Source: M3007 sp041392625 (GTDB taxonomy: Bacteria > Bacteroidota > Bacteroidia > Chitinophagales > Saprospiraceae). From it: a stretch of DNA of 64,000 bases. Positions within the stretch are counted from its first letter, which is position 1; every line of letters begins with the position of its first letter. Below are positions 1-9,206 of the stretch, in pieces. The stretch spans positions 1 to 64,000 of the forward strand of contig JAWKLR010000017.1 in assembly GCA_041392625.1 (NCBI GenBank), read 5' to 3'. Under the pieces are notes generated by a model. That model searched no databases, was not told the DNA's origin, and worked only from the letters and a program-made list of their open reading frames with translations. The translations under genes were made by a program, and so were the position numbers.

Positions 1-270
1 GTAAAAATACCGGGTATTGGGGAGGAGTCCGGTCAACTGCACCTCGTGAATTTTATTTTGCCCCATGTTTACAAACGAACTTCCCTGTGCCATGGATACG
101 AGGTTGGAATCCAGACCAAAATGCACAATGCTGCTTGCATCTGCATCGGTTTCCCATACAATATACATGCTGGTAGGCTCTGCATCCTGAAGGAAGGGGC
201 CAACTTTGATGTTTTGGGCGAAGGAAAAAATGGGAAGTAGAACCAGGAAAAGTGTAGTGATTTTATTCAT
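1..270 (-). CDS. Purple acid phosphatase-like secreted protein, N-terminal part (runs off window)
   Basis: An open frame begins with ATG at 270 and continues to base 1 for 90 codons without a stop, so only the N-terminus is in the window. The first about 19 residues form a signal peptide ending FSFAQ. The mature start has a fibronectin-III-like fold pattern with VGPFLQDAEPTSMYIVWETD and later EVQLTGLLPNTRYFY, which is the N-terminal domain that precedes the metallophosphoesterase domain in bacterial purple acid phosphatases. The catalytic domain itself is outside the window, so the enzyme assignment is family inference. It lies 40 bases downstream of the DUF5995 gene on the same strand. Confidence 0.6.
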   Translation of the reverse strand, partial: MNKITTLFLVLLPIFSFAQNIKVGPFLQDAEPTSMYIVWETDADASSIVHFGLDSNLVSMAQGSSFVNMGQNKIHEVQLTGLLPNTRYFY

Positions 271-310
271 GTAGTTGATTTTTGTCTTAGACATGCTCTA
301 AGGCCTGACC

Positions 311-1069
311 TTAATCTTGTTCCAGTTTTTGCAAAAGTACACCTACATTTTTTTCTTCAAAAAAGCGGATCGTACTCCACACAAAACGGAGAAGACGGGA
401 TTTGGGGCGAATGAGCAGGGCGCTCAATTGCATGACGGATTGATCGATGGTTTCAATGGCCTTATTCCGTTCTTTCCCCTGCAAATTTGCTAGCAGTAGG
501 GCATTGCGCCAGGATTGGTTCCGGGCTTCCTTAATGCTAAAATTGGCGATGCGCTCATCGGAGTTTTTGCCTATCCAGTCCATCAAAAAAATAGAAGGCG
601 ATACCCGGGATAAACGGGATTGAAACTCCTCCGTAAGGCTAAACAGAATCTCATTCACTTTATTGAAATCGTTGTGAATGTGCTCGATATCCTGCCCGTC
701 CACCGATTCACTGGCTGTGACGCCCAGGTCCAGATTAATGTGGGCATTCATGCCCATCAGCAAGTGTTGCAAAATCGCCAGTGGCTCTTGCCTCGAATCA
801 AAGGAAATCATCCACGCCCTGCTCACAGGCTGGCCTGCTTTCCAGGCATGGTAGGCATCCAGGTAATATCCTGCAAACCGGACATCAAACCGCTCCATGC
901 GCGGATTGTCTTCAAATACCCCCTCCTCAATCGCCCGTTTTATTTCCGCGGTAGTTCGACGATACACGTAGGCAAAAATGCCAAGCATGTTGTTATCACG
1001 GACCGTTTCTTCTATAATGGCATCCAGATCATGCAAGACTTCATCAATGCGGGTTCGTTGCGTAGGCAT
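311..1069 (-). CDS. DUF5995 family protein
   Basis: A 252-residue soluble protein without signal peptide or membrane segment. The pattern FAYVYRRTTAEIK, then ILQHLLMGMNAHINLDLG near residues 100-117, and a charged HNDFNKVNEIL stretch are what I associate with DUF5995, a family common in Bacteroidota with no assigned reaction. The invariant His residues in the QHLLMGMNAH segment could be ligands, but this is inference. The start codon lies only 12 bases after the stop of the alpha/beta hydrolase gene, so the two are probably co-transcribed. Confidence 0.6.
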   Translation of the reverse strand: MPTQRTRIDEVLHDLDAIIEETVRDNNMLGIFAYVYRRTTAEIKRAIEEGVFEDNPRMERFDVRFAGYYLDAYHAWKAGQPVSRAWMISFDSRQEPLAILQHLLMGMNAHINLDLGVTASESVDGQDIEHIHNDFNKVNEILFSLTEEFQSRLSRVSPSIFLMDWIGKNSDERIANFSIKEARNQSWRNALLLANLQGKERNKAIETIDQSVMQLSALLIRPKSRLLRFVWSTIRFFEEKNVGVLLQKLEQD

Positions 1070-1081
1070 ACAGGCGAAATG

Positions 1082-1771
1082 TTATTGGTTTAAGGTTTCC
1101 AGAATATAGTGGGCAAGTATTTCAGCGGGGATTTGTTCGATGGGGTGGGGAAGTCCTTCCAACTCCCGGAATTGCCCATTTTTGAGCAATTTAGCCGTTG
1201 ACTCCGATTCTTCTTTTCCCACCATTTTATCCTGATTTCCCCACCCGATGGTAACTCTGTTGGAAATAGTTGAAAGTTCAGCGGGGCTCAATGCTCCGCC
1301 ATTACCGAGTTGCTGCATCATTCCTGCTGTTTGGTGGAGCAATTGTTTCCAGTCCAAGGGCGCGTGCCGCTGCTCCAGCATTCGGGCAAATGCCGGTACT
1401 TTTTGTTCAATGATATCCGGCTGCAACTTCCCCTTTTCTTTATCTGCTTCTTCTGGTGTCCATAAAAATTTTGTTCCCAGCGTACAGATTGCCCCCAAAC
1501 TCTCCGGCTCTTGAGATGCCAGACTCAACGCCACGTAGCCGCCCATGCTGTATCCAAATACATGGGGTTTATGCAATTTGTTTTTTGACAAAAATGTGCT
1601 CAGGTCGGATACAAATAAGGACATACTTAGATCCTGGCCAGCATGTACACCTCCATGTCCTGCAAAATTAAACCGATGCACCTGAAAATGCCCGGTTAAC
1701 AAGGGGACCAGCGGATCAAATTGCTGTGCACTTCCCAATGCACCATGAAGAAGGACGAGTGATTGTTTCAT
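1082..1771 (-). CDS. Alpha/beta hydrolase
   Basis: A 229-residue alpha/beta-hydrolase-fold protein. The oxyanion segment LLHGALGSAQQF is at the N-terminus, the nucleophile elbow GYSMGG places the catalytic Ser at residue 75, GWGNQDKMV gives the likely acid Asp and LEGLPHPIEQ the likely His. The frame is open further upstream to 1852, but the ATG at 1771 puts the first beta strand (SLVLLHG) at the usual position directly after the initiator, so I chose it. No signal peptide; cytoplasmic. Substrate cannot be told. It is the first gene of a likely operon with the DUF5995 gene. Confidence 0.8.
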   Translation of the reverse strand: MKQSLVLLHGALGSAQQFDPLVPLLTGHFQVHRFNFAGHGGVHAGQDLSMSLFVSDLSTFLSKNKLHKPHVFGYSMGGYVALSLASQEPESLGAICTLGTKFLWTPEEADKEKGKLQPDIIEQKVPAFARMLEQRHAPLDWKQLLHQTAGMMQQLGNGGALSPAELSTISNRVTIGWGNQDKMVGKEESESTAKLLKNGQFRELEGLPHPIEQIPAEILAHYILETLNQ

Positions 1772-1876
1772 AAGTGAAAAATGTGCTAGATAGAATAAGC
1801 ACTGTCCAAGATAGCGGTTTTTACAGAATCTATAAAACACCTTGCCGTGCACCTACCAAGGCTTGAAACAAGTGCT

Positions 1877-1884
1877 TATATTTG
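1877..1884 (+). promoter_or_regulatory. -7 promoter element (TATATTTG)
   Basis: The octamer TATATTTG matches the Bacteroidota -7 consensus TAnnTTTG and lies just upstream of the histidine kinase. A clear -33 TTG box is not seen. If it is used, transcription would begin near 1890, which makes the ATG at 1898 almost leaderless and favours the in-frame ATG at 1943. Confidence 0.4.
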
Positions 1885-1897
1885 AAAATCATCCTTA

Positions 1898-4114
1898 ATG
1901 ATGAATAATAAAACCACAGGGAATAAGTTTTTTGTAGCGAGTATGCACAGAACCAGTTTTAGAACACTATTCAGGATTTTCCTTTTCTGTTTTTTTGCAG
2001 ATAGCATACCTGCTTATGCCCAGGAAAAGATAGCCTCCAGTGCCACTCAGATTGCATTGAAGGAGGCTTTGGCGTTAAAAGAAAAGGGCAACTGTGAAGA
2101 TGCCATTTCTCTTTTTTACGGAGCATACCGACAGTTTGAAGTTCAGGGGGATGAGCAGGCAATGACTACCAGTGCAGATGGCTGGGCTACTTGTCTGTTA
2201 TCGTCAGGAAAAGTCGACAGTGCACTTGCCGTTTACCAAAAGGTTATTCAGCATGGGAAAAAGGCGGCTGATTTTGAACGGGTGATGTTTGCCTACAGCG
2301 TTATCAGTGAAATAGCCCGAATGCGTGGAAATCCTCAACTGTCGCTGGAAAACAACCTGAAGTGCGCCCATTATTGTCAGTTGATCAAGGATCAAAAAAC
2401 GTACTCTTCCCGGCTCAGTATAATAGGCTCAAACTACCTGGAATTGGGGCAAATTGATTCTGCCTATTCCTACATAAAAAAAGGACTTCAGCTTAAAGAG
2501 TCTATCCGGGATACTGCCCTGCTTTGTATTGCATACGATCACCTTGGAAACTATTACCGGAGTACCGGGGAATTGGGCAAATCAGCCGAGGCTTTTTTAA
2601 ATGCCTTAAAGGCCGCTGAAATTGCAAAAAACGATAGCCAAATCGGGTCTTCTCTCATGGCAATTGGCTCTGTTTTGATCAAAGACAACCATCCGGAAAA
2701 AGCGAGGGAATACGTGGAGCGTGCCCGAGTAATGTTTGATACCCTGGGCTATCCAATTTACTATGCCAACACCCTGAATTTATTAGGCAGGATTGAATCA
2801 GAAGAAGGCCGGGAGGACCTGGCCCTCCAGCACTACCATCAGGCTCTGGATGTTTTTCTCAAGAAAAGTAGCCGGCTCCGTGTTCACGGACAATACCTGT
2901 TGCTTGCAAAAGCATATAAAAATATTGGAGACTACAGTCAGGCCTGGAATTTTTCTGCTTCTGCATTACAAACTGCTTTAGAATTGAAGGATGAAACCAG
3001 GAAGGCAGAAACCTTGCTTTTGCAGGGGCAGATTCTTGTCTTACAACAAGAAGGACTGCGGGCTGAAGCCTTATTTAAAGAAGCACTTTCCATTGGCTCT
3101 AAGCTCAAGTCTCCTGCTTTTCAGGTCGAATCGCTCCAGGGTTTGATGCAAATTGAAGAACAACGCGGAAATTACAAAGAGGCCTTGCACCTACTGCGGG
3201 AATCCCAGGCCTGGGAGGACACCATTGAAGCCCGTAAGGAAAGCGAATTTTTACAGCAACTGGAGGCCAAGTACAAACGCCGGGAACAGGATGCCGCTAT
3301 TTCCCATTTGAATTTTGAAAAAGAATTGATGGACTTCCGGCTGGAAAATAGCAAGGATATCCAAAAACTGCTTGTTGTTGGGGGGATACTTGCCTTGATT
3401 GTTGCAGCACTTGGCTTTTTTCTCTTTTATCAAAAAAAGAAAAACGCAGCCTTGCTGGTAGAAAAAAATAAAACCATTGAAAAGGCTTTGGCTGATAAAG
3501 AACTACTCCTTCGAGAAATTCACCACCGGGTAAAAAACAACTTGCAGGTGGTGTCCAGTCTGCTCAGTTTGCAGTCCAAATACATCACCGATCCAACTGC
3601 CATATCTGCGGTGAACAACAGTCGAAGCCGGGTGCGCTCCATGGCGCTCATACATCAGAATCTGTATCAAAGTGATAACCTGATGGGCGTGGAGGTCCAG
3701 ACCTATTTTACCAAATTACTGGCCGAACTGTTTGATACCTATCGCGTAGATCAGGATTTGGTTGCGCTCCGGATGGATATTGAGCCCATGAAGCTGGATG
3801 TGGACGCCATCGTTCCCATGGGCCTTATTATTAATGAACTGGTTTCCAATTCACTAAAATATGCATTCAAGCCAGCGGAAAAAGGCTGGGTATCGGTAAT
3901 GCTCAAAAAAACGGATCAAGGTGTATTCCTTGAAGCCGCAGATAGCGGAAGCGGATTTTCACCGGACGCCTTTGAAAATTCGAGTACGTTTGGGTTCCGA
4001 CTGGTAAAAGCGTTTGTAGCCAAACTGGAAGCCGATATTAAAATTACAGGAGATGAATCCGGCACAAAGATTCAGATTCACATTCCCCAAAACCAATTAA
4101 ACGCTTCAGTATGA
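1898..4114 (+). CDS. TPR-repeat sensor histidine kinase (HisKA_2 type)
   Basis: A 738-residue membrane kinase. An N-terminal signal sequence (better placed from the ATG at 1943, residue 16) ends PAYAQ; residues about 45-430 are tandem TPR helices that should lie in the periplasm; a single membrane segment is at about 490-512, followed by a short coiled coil. The phosphoacceptor block EIHHRVKNNLQVVSSLL (His 542/543) is diagnostic of HisKA_2, and the HATPase N-box GLIINELVSNSLKYAF is near 640-655 with a GFRLVKAF segment after it. It transfers phosphate to the response regulator whose ATG overlaps its stop by four bases, so the two are translationally coupled. The ligand sensed by the TPR domain is unknown. 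Confidence 0.88.
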   Translation: MMNNKTTGNKFFVASMHRTSFRTLFRIFLFCFFADSIPAYAQEKIASSATQIALKEALALKEKGNCEDAISLFYGAYRQFEVQGDEQAMTTSADGWATCLLSSGKVDSALAVYQKVIQHGKKAADFERVMFAYSVISEIARMRGNPQLSLENNLKCAHYCQLIKDQKTYSSRLSIIGSNYLELGQIDSAYSYIKKGLQLKESIRDTALLCIAYDHLGNYYRSTGELGKSAEAFLNALKAAEIAKNDSQIGSSLMAIGSVLIKDNHPEKAREYVERARVMFDTLGYPIYYANTLNLLGRIESEEGREDLALQHYHQALDVFLKKSSRLRVHGQYLLLAKAYKNIGDYSQAWNFSASALQTALELKDETRKAETLLLQGQILVLQQEGLRAEALFKEALSIGSKLKSPAFQVESLQGLMQIEEQRGNYKEALHLLRESQAWEDTIEARKESEFLQQLEAKYKRREQDAAISHLNFEKELMDFRLENSKDIQKLLVVGGILALIVAALGFFLFYQKKKNAALLVEKNKTIEKALADKELLLREIHHRVKNNLQVVSSLLSLQSKYITDPTAISAVNNSRSRVRSMALIHQNLYQSDNLMGVEVQTYFTKLLAELFDTYRVDQDLVALRMDIEPMKLDVDAIVPMGLIINELVSNSLKYAFKPAEKGWVSVMLKKTDQGVFLEAADSGSGFSPDAFENSSTFGFRLVKAFVAKLEADIKITGDESGTKIQIHIPQNQLNASV

Positions 4115-4728
4115 GTGAAATTTGTGTATTGATAGTAGAAGATGAAGTCCTGATTGCAGAGGATATTGCAAATAGCTTAAACCTGATCGACTACAAAGTT
4201 TCTGGAATCGCCTACAGTTCCGAAAAAGCATTGGACATGCTGGTTTCCCGACAACCGGATATCGTCCTGCTCGACATCAACATTAAGGGGAGCCAATCGG
4301 GCATTGACCTGGGCCGTATTATCAACGAAAAATACAACATCCCATTTATCTATCTGACTTCCTTTGCAGACAAGGCTACCGTAGATGAAGCAAAAAAAAC
4401 CATGCCCTATGGCTATGTGTTGAAGCCGTTTTCAGAAATGGAATTGTACACTTCCATGGAAGTTGCCCTTTATCGGTTTGCCAATGAAAATAAAAACAAG
4501 GAGGGCCTGCCAGGTCTGGATGAAATCAACCGAACCTTAAGCACAAACCTTACCGGTAAGGAGTATGAAGTATTGACGGATTTGTGCCAGGGCCTGAACA
4601 ACAAACAGATTTCCGATCGGCAGTTTATTTCGGTGAATACCGTAAAAACACACGTCCGGCAGATACTTACCAAAATGGATGTACCTAACCGGACGTCTGT
4701 TATTCACAAATTATCTCAGATGAAATAA
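4111..4728 (+). CDS. LuxR-family response regulator
   Basis: A 205-residue two-domain regulator. The receiver domain (1-120) has acidic pair E10/D11, phosphoacceptor D55 in VLLDINIKG, the conserved Thr in YLTSF and the Lys in YVLKPF. A LuxR/NarL-type helix-turn-helix lies at about 145-205 (LTGKEYEVL, then QFISVNTVKTHVRQI). Phosphorylation by the upstream HisKA_2 kinase should switch DNA binding. The coding sequence overlaps the kinase stop as ATGA, showing a tight operon. Targets are unknown; no obvious linked effector gene follows, as the next gene is convergent. Confidence 0.9.
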   Translation: MSEICVLIVEDEVLIAEDIANSLNLIDYKVSGIAYSSEKALDMLVSRQPDIVLLDINIKGSQSGIDLGRIINEKYNIPFIYLTSFADKATVDEAKKTMPYGYVLKPFSEMELYTSMEVALYRFANENKNKEGLPGLDEINRTLSTNLTGKEYEVLTDLCQGLNNKQISDRQFISVNTVKTHVRQILTKMDVPNRTSVIHKLSQMK

Positions 4729-4737
4729 TCGTATGGT

Positions 4738-5977
4738 CTATTGGAATGGGTTAGACCATTTTGCATTGGTGTAAATATCCGAACCACTGAGGGTCTGAAG
4801 GAATGCCACCATGGCTTCTTTTTCCTGATCAGTCAACTGGAGTTGCTGGGGCTGCCCGCCACCTGGACCACCCGGGCCTGGACCACCCGGACGAAGTCGC
4901 GGATCCAGATTGGTATTCCCCGGAACCTGAATGATGGTGTTGTAGTGATTGATCATCCAACAAGGTAGACTTACTGGCATCGTGCATGAAGGCTCCATTG
5001 CTGGTTCCATCCAACTGAACCAAATCGCGCAAACTTGGTGAACGGGTAGAAATAACATCCAACTCACCCGGGCTGCCTGCTACCCCTACTACTCCGTTGT
5101 TTCGGGAGGCAGGGTCAATGTCAAATTCCGGTGGGCGGTGACAACCGGCGCAACCGGCACCTCCACCAACGCGCTGACTGGAGCCCGGAGCAAATACCGG
5201 CGGAGCCAGGAACAGGTTTTTGCCCTGGTTTTCTTGTTGCGTAAAATTGCCAAATGGTGCGCCATCATTGTTTGCCTGAGCGCGTCCGACATCGTATTTG
5301 CTGTCGAAGGACTGAATGCTGCGAATAAACTGCGAAAGTGCTTCCTGTAGTCGGGCTTCGGTTATCTGCTGATCGCCATATACAAAGGTGAACAACTCCT
5401 GGTAGTAGTCGATGTCCTCCAGTTTGTCAATCAAATCCAGAATACCCGGATCTCCGTTCACGCCACTGAATCCCATTTCAGCATGGTCCTGAATAGGGCG
5501 GGTGGTCTGATCTTCAAGCGACATGGCACGTTCATCCCAAAAGAAGCGAACCTCATCCGAGAAACGGGCGTTTACCAGGCGCATAGAGTGGCGACCAGTG
5601 AGGCCGTTCATACCCTGGCTTCGGGTTTCTGTATCGCTGAATGCAAATTCTTGTTGGTGGCAGCTTGCACAAGCGACACTATTGTCAACCGACAGGTTTT
5701 TATCATAAAACAATACCCGTCCGAGGGTTGCTCCGGCATCGGTCAGTTGGTTGGCGCCGGTATTGTCTTTTAGAATGTATGCCGGCACATCCTGGTCGGC
5801 ATAGTTGAACAGGTTATCCAGATCAATGTTGTCGCCAAATGTAGCTGTAACCGCAGGGTAGGGATCCGCGTTTGGAAGCGGCGGGATGTCACCGGTTGGA
5901 TGGTCCGGTCGGCATCCTACCACAAAAAGCAAGAGTAACAGGCTGAATAACATTCCTTGATTTCGCATAGGATTCAA
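4738..5977 (-). CDS. Di-haem cytochrome c peroxidase lipoprotein, frameshifted near its C-terminus
   Basis: A MauG/CcpA-type peroxidase that would reduce hydrogen peroxide with electrons from cytochrome c in the periplasm. The first 20 residues are hydrophobic and end in a lipobox (VVGC22). Haem-binding CASCH is at 103-107 and CAGCH at 276-280. Near 4957-4962 the frame breaks: after FMHDASKSTLLDD the original frame continues as nonsense and stops at 4829, whereas the -1 frame resumes with INHYNTIIQVPGN and runs to 4738 with a conserved ending LTDQEKEAMVAFLQTLSG. One base is therefore lost or gained. Conservation on both sides suggests a sequencing indel or a very recent mutation. Confidence 0.8.
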
Positions 5978-6123
5978 TTTTGGTGTTTAGAGTCTGTTTG
6001 CCATTCAAACAGACTCATTAAATAAGGTGCAACTACATACAGTTTACTTGCCCGGAAGAATGAATGGATTAGATGGCACAAGGCCTGGTTTAAAATCGAG
6101 CGATAGATATCCGAACAATAATT

Positions 6124-6172
6124 AGAGCGAATTGCTCGTTTTCGCCTCAAACAAAAACCCCCAATTCGCTCT
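6124..6172. repeat. Perfect 11-bp inverted repeat
   Basis: AGAGCGAATTG at 6124-6134 is exactly matched in reverse complement by 6162-6172, with a 27-base spacer rich in A and C. It lies in the 243-base gap between the CpxP-like gene and the peroxidase gene, both on the minus strand. It may end transcription of the upstream sigma-factor operon, but no clear U-tract follows. Confidence 0.4.
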
Positions 6173-6220
6173 TAAGTAAAGTTGACTTCTTATGATAGGA
6201 TGTATTTTAAGTTAAAAGGT

Positions 6221-6709
6221 TTAATGCCGTCTTGGAGGTGGAGGTCCTGGTTTCGGACCGGTACCCAGCAAAATGTGGTTTAGAACTTCATTCAATGCTC
6301 CGGGGAAGAGCGGAAGTTGTTCTTCAGTACAGATTGCTTTCAGGTCTTCAAAGTGTTGATAGGTTATTTCGATTTTGTTTTTTTCAATGTCCTGGATTTT
6401 TGTCAAAAGCACTTGCTGCACTGAATCGGATTGTGTTTTATATAAACCCTGGAAATAGGATCGAACGGCAGAGGCTCGTTGTTCTTCCAGGGCTTGAATT
6501 GCTGCTTTATGGTGTTCGGCAGACTCCTTAAATGCTTCTGCCTGCGCTTTCTCAAAATGAAGTTGGTGTACGATTGCCCCGCGTAGGGGTGGGGGAGGCA
6601 AATGTCCTTTCCGCTGCATCAAATCAGGAAAAATATAACATCCGATGAGCACTAGATTGAGCACCAGTAGGCCAATACTAAACAGTTTGTAAAATCGGAG
6701 CGCATTCAT
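6221..6709 (-). CDS. CpxP/Spy-like periplasmic protein with N-terminal anchor
   Basis: A 162-residue protein with one N-terminal membrane segment (about residues 8-28), a proline-rich linker (PPPPLRG) and a long helical domain (about 45-140), ending in a second proline-rich tail. The helical part with the HFEKAQAEAFKESAEHHK hairpin resembles the LTxxQ-type CpxP/Spy/heavy-metal-resistance fold of small periplasmic chaperone-sensors. Its ATG overlaps the stop of the preceding small membrane protein as TAATG, and the operon begins with an ECF sigma factor, so it likely senses envelope stress. Motif match is weak, so the family call is tentative. Confidence 0.55.
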   Translation of the reverse strand: MNALRFYKLFSIGLLVLNLVLIGCYIFPDLMQRKGHLPPPPLRGAIVHQLHFEKAQAEAFKESAEHHKAAIQALEEQRASAVRSYFQGLYKTQSDSVQQVLLTKIQDIEKNKIEITYQHFEDLKAICTEEQLPLFPGALNEVLNHILLGTGPKPGPPPPRRH

Positions 6710-6999
6710 TACTCGTATAGGTTATAGCTGTTCGTCAGATTGCTGTATTCGGTTTGGTTGTTCATTTTTGGGCCTGGCTTATATTTTTGGGCTATTGCAA
6801 ATCCATTCAGGCAAGCGAGGAGCAACAAAGATGCCGCTACCGCGCGAAGTTGCCTGATCGGGATCATTGGTGCTGTAGTGGTAAATTCAGGTTGTTCTAT
6901 GGCGTTCAAAATGGAATTGAAAAGAAAATCCGGGGGAGCAGCCGGCTGCATGCCCCGGAGACTCTCAAACACATCCATTTTTGACTTTTCTTTTTTCAT
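6709..6999 (-). CDS. Small single-span membrane protein, candidate anti-sigma factor
   Basis: The start at 6999 is chosen because TAAGGAG lies just upstream of this ATG; the frame itself stays open to 7047. The 96-residue product has a cytoplasmic N-terminus (about 1-48), one membrane segment around residues 52-70 ending FAIAQ, and a short polar tail. No zinc-binding anti-sigma motif (HxxxCxxC) is present. Position directly downstream of the ECF sigma gene and coupling to the CpxP-like gene suggest an anti-sigma role; this is inference from context only. Confidence 0.55.
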   Translation of the reverse strand: MKKEKSKMDVFESLRGMQPAAPPDFLFNSILNAIEQPEFTTTAPMIPIRQLRAVAASLLLLACLNGFAIAQKYKPGPKMNNQTEYSNLTNSYNLYE

Positions 7000-7108
7000 A
7001 ATACTCCTTAGACGAGCGCCCGGAAACAATCCTTCGCTGGAAGTCAATTTTTTTTAAAAAAAATATTTTGGGTTGAAAAAGGCGGATGGTAAGCGCTGTT
7101 AGTGCCCG

Positions 7109-7660
7109 TTAGGAATCCTCTGCATCCAGTTTTTCCCGGAGGCTCTTTTTGGCTCGTTGGAGCAGGGATTCAACGGCTTTCCGGGAAGTGCCCATGATGT
7201 CGGCAACTTCCTGGCGGGGGAGGTCCTCTACGTAAGATAAAATTACCGCTGTCTTCTGGGTTTCTGGCAGGCTGTAGATGTGGTGAAAAAGCCGGGAAGC
7301 AGCCTCCTTGTTTTCCAGCAAAATGCCCGGGTGTCGAAACTCCGGTGGTTCGTTGATTTCTGGTTGCAGTGGAAAAAGCCGGAACCGGTTTTGGGCACTT
7401 TTCTGCCGGAGTTTATCCATGCATTTGTTGATGGCAATCCGGTAAATCCAGGTGCGAACGGTGGAATTCCCCTGGAAATTTGATGCGGAACGATGGATAT
7501 TTACAAATACGTCTTGAGTGACTTCCTCCGCATCTTCAGTCTGTTGCAAATAGGATAATGCAGTATTGTACACCTGGGTTGCAAACCGCTGATACAGTTT
7601 GGCAAAGGCCTCTTGTTGGCCTTGGGCAACAGCCTGTAATAACTCCTCGTCGGTGTACAT
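7109..7660 (-). CDS. ECF-type RNA polymerase sigma factor
   Basis: A 183-residue sigma-70 family protein. Region 2 contains YQRFATQVYNTALSYL and DAEEVTQDVFVNIHRS with the TWIYRIAINKC end of region 2.4; region 4 contains LPETQKTAVILSYVEDL and a helix-turn-helix RQEVADIMGTSRKAVESLL. It directs RNA polymerase to a small regulon. The two following minus-strand genes (small membrane protein and CpxP-like protein) form its likely regulatory cassette. Promoter targets are not identifiable here. Confidence 0.92.
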   Translation of the reverse strand: MYTDEELLQAVAQGQQEAFAKLYQRFATQVYNTALSYLQQTEDAEEVTQDVFVNIHRSASNFQGNSTVRTWIYRIAINKCMDKLRQKSAQNRFRLFPLQPEINEPPEFRHPGILLENKEAASRLFHHIYSLPETQKTAVILSYVEDLPRQEVADIMGTSRKAVESLLQRAKKSLREKLDAEDS

Positions 7661-7697
7661 TGGGTTCTAGCTGGTTCCGTTTCTGATACATCAGCGC

Positions 7698-9143
7698 TTA
7701 CAAGCCGCCGATGCAAACGTATTTTATTTCGAGGTAATCATCCATGCCGTATTTGGAACCTTCGCGACCAAACCCACTTTCTTTTACACCTCCAAACGGC
7801 GCTTCTGCGGTTGAAATCATTCCGGTGTTTACGCCAACCATACCAAATTCCAGCGCTTCAGAAACCCGCCAGATTCGGGCGTAATCTCTTCCGTAAAAAT
7901 AGGCGGCAAGCCCATATTGCGTATCGTTTGCAAAGGCAATTGCATCTTCCTCGGTATCGAATTTAAATACCGGTGCAACGGGTCCAAAAATTTCTTCGGA
8001 GTGAACAGCCATTTCATTGGTGACCTGGCTGAGCACCGTAGGCTCGTAAAAGCTTCCTCCAAGCGCATGTTTGTTTCCGCCAGTTAGGGCTTTGGCTCCT
8101 TTTTCAATGGCATCGTGAACCAGGCGGTCCACTTTTTCGAGCGCTTCCTGGTTGATAAGCGGACCAACAGAAACTCCTTTCTCTGTTCCGATTCCTACAT
8201 GCTGCGCCTTTACAGCCTCGGCAAATTTTTGACAAAATTCATCGTACACGCCCGCCTGGACATACAGGCGGTTGGCGCAAATACAGGTTTGTCCGGTGTT
8301 GCGGTATTTGGCTGCAATAGCACCCTGGACAGCAGCATCGACATCTGCATCTTCGAATACGATAAACGGCGCGTTTCCCCCCAATTCGAGTGAGACTCTT
8401 TTTACCGTATCAGCACATTGGCGCATCAGCAATTTCCCTACTTCCGTGCTGCCAGTAAAAGACAGTTTTCGAACCAGGGAGCTGGCGCATAACACCTCAC
8501 CAACCGGAGTCGGGTTACTGGTTGTCACTACGTTGATTACTCCTGGCGGGAAGCCTGCCTGCTCTGCCAGTTTGGCGAGTGCCAGTGCGGATAGAGGTGT
8601 GTCTTCTGCCGGTTTTATTACTACGGTACAACCTGCTGCCAAAGCCGGGGCAATCTTCCGGGTGATCATGGCATTGGGAAAATTCCATGGGGTGAGTGCA
8701 GCCACCACGCCGACAGGCTGTTTGATTGTCAGAATCCGGTTGTTTGGGTTTTGGGAGGGAATGACATCTCCATACCCGCGTTTTGCTTCCTCTGCAAACC
8801 ACTCTACGAACGAACTGCCATACAGAATTTCACCTTTTGCTTCAGGTAGAGGCTTGCCCTGTTCGCTGGTTAGCAGCTGTGAGAGGGCGTCCAGATTTGC
8901 GCGTTGCAAATCAAACCACTTTCTAAGCAGTTTGGAGCGGACTTTTACCGAACTGTTTTTCCAGGATTTAAAGGCCTCATTGGCGCAGGCTATCGCAAAT
9001 TCCGTATCTGTTGCATCCATATCGGGAACTTCGGCTAGCAGTGCACCTGTAGCCGGGTTGTATACCGGAAACGTCTTACCGCTTTTGGCATCAACCCATG
9101 CACCGTTTATGTAGGCTTTATTTAGTAAAAAAGGATTTTCCAT
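7698..9143 (-). CDS. gabD: NAD(P)-dependent succinate-semialdehyde dehydrogenase
   Basis: A 481-residue aldehyde dehydrogenase of full family length. It has the proton-abstracting Glu in SLELGGNAPFIVFEDAD (E253), catalytic Cys 287 in GQTCICANRLYV, the cofactor block TPWNFPNAM and the C-terminal PFGGVKESGFGREGS. The CICANR context is typical of succinate/glutarate-semialdehyde dehydrogenases, which oxidise succinate semialdehyde to succinate; other aldehyde substrates cannot be excluded. No 4-aminobutyrate transaminase is adjacent. It ends 38 bases before the sigma-factor start on the same strand. Confidence 0.85.
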   Translation of the reverse strand: MENPFLLNKAYINGAWVDAKSGKTFPVYNPATGALLAEVPDMDATDTEFAIACANEAFKSWKNSSVKVRSKLLRKWFDLQRANLDALSQLLTSEQGKPLPEAKGEILYGSSFVEWFAEEAKRGYGDVIPSQNPNNRILTIKQPVGVVAALTPWNFPNAMITRKIAPALAAGCTVVIKPAEDTPLSALALAKLAEQAGFPPGVINVVTTSNPTPVGEVLCASSLVRKLSFTGSTEVGKLLMRQCADTVKRVSLELGGNAPFIVFEDADVDAAVQGAIAAKYRNTGQTCICANRLYVQAGVYDEFCQKFAEAVKAQHVGIGTEKGVSVGPLINQEALEKVDRLVHDAIEKGAKALTGGNKHALGGSFYEPTVLSQVTNEMAVHSEEIFGPVAPVFKFDTEEDAIAFANDTQYGLAAYFYGRDYARIWRVSEALEFGMVGVNTGMISTAEAPFGGVKESGFGREGSKYGMDDYLEIKYVCIGGL

Positions 9144-9206
9144 GGTTAGGTATTAATATCGCAGTTCATGATTTGATTGGAAGGTAAGCAAGATATATTC
9201 CCACTG

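Noticed and set aside
8272..9114. 280-codon plus-strand frame opposite gabD
   Set aside because: It is the antisense shadow of a fully conserved aldehyde dehydrogenase and has no family-like motifs.
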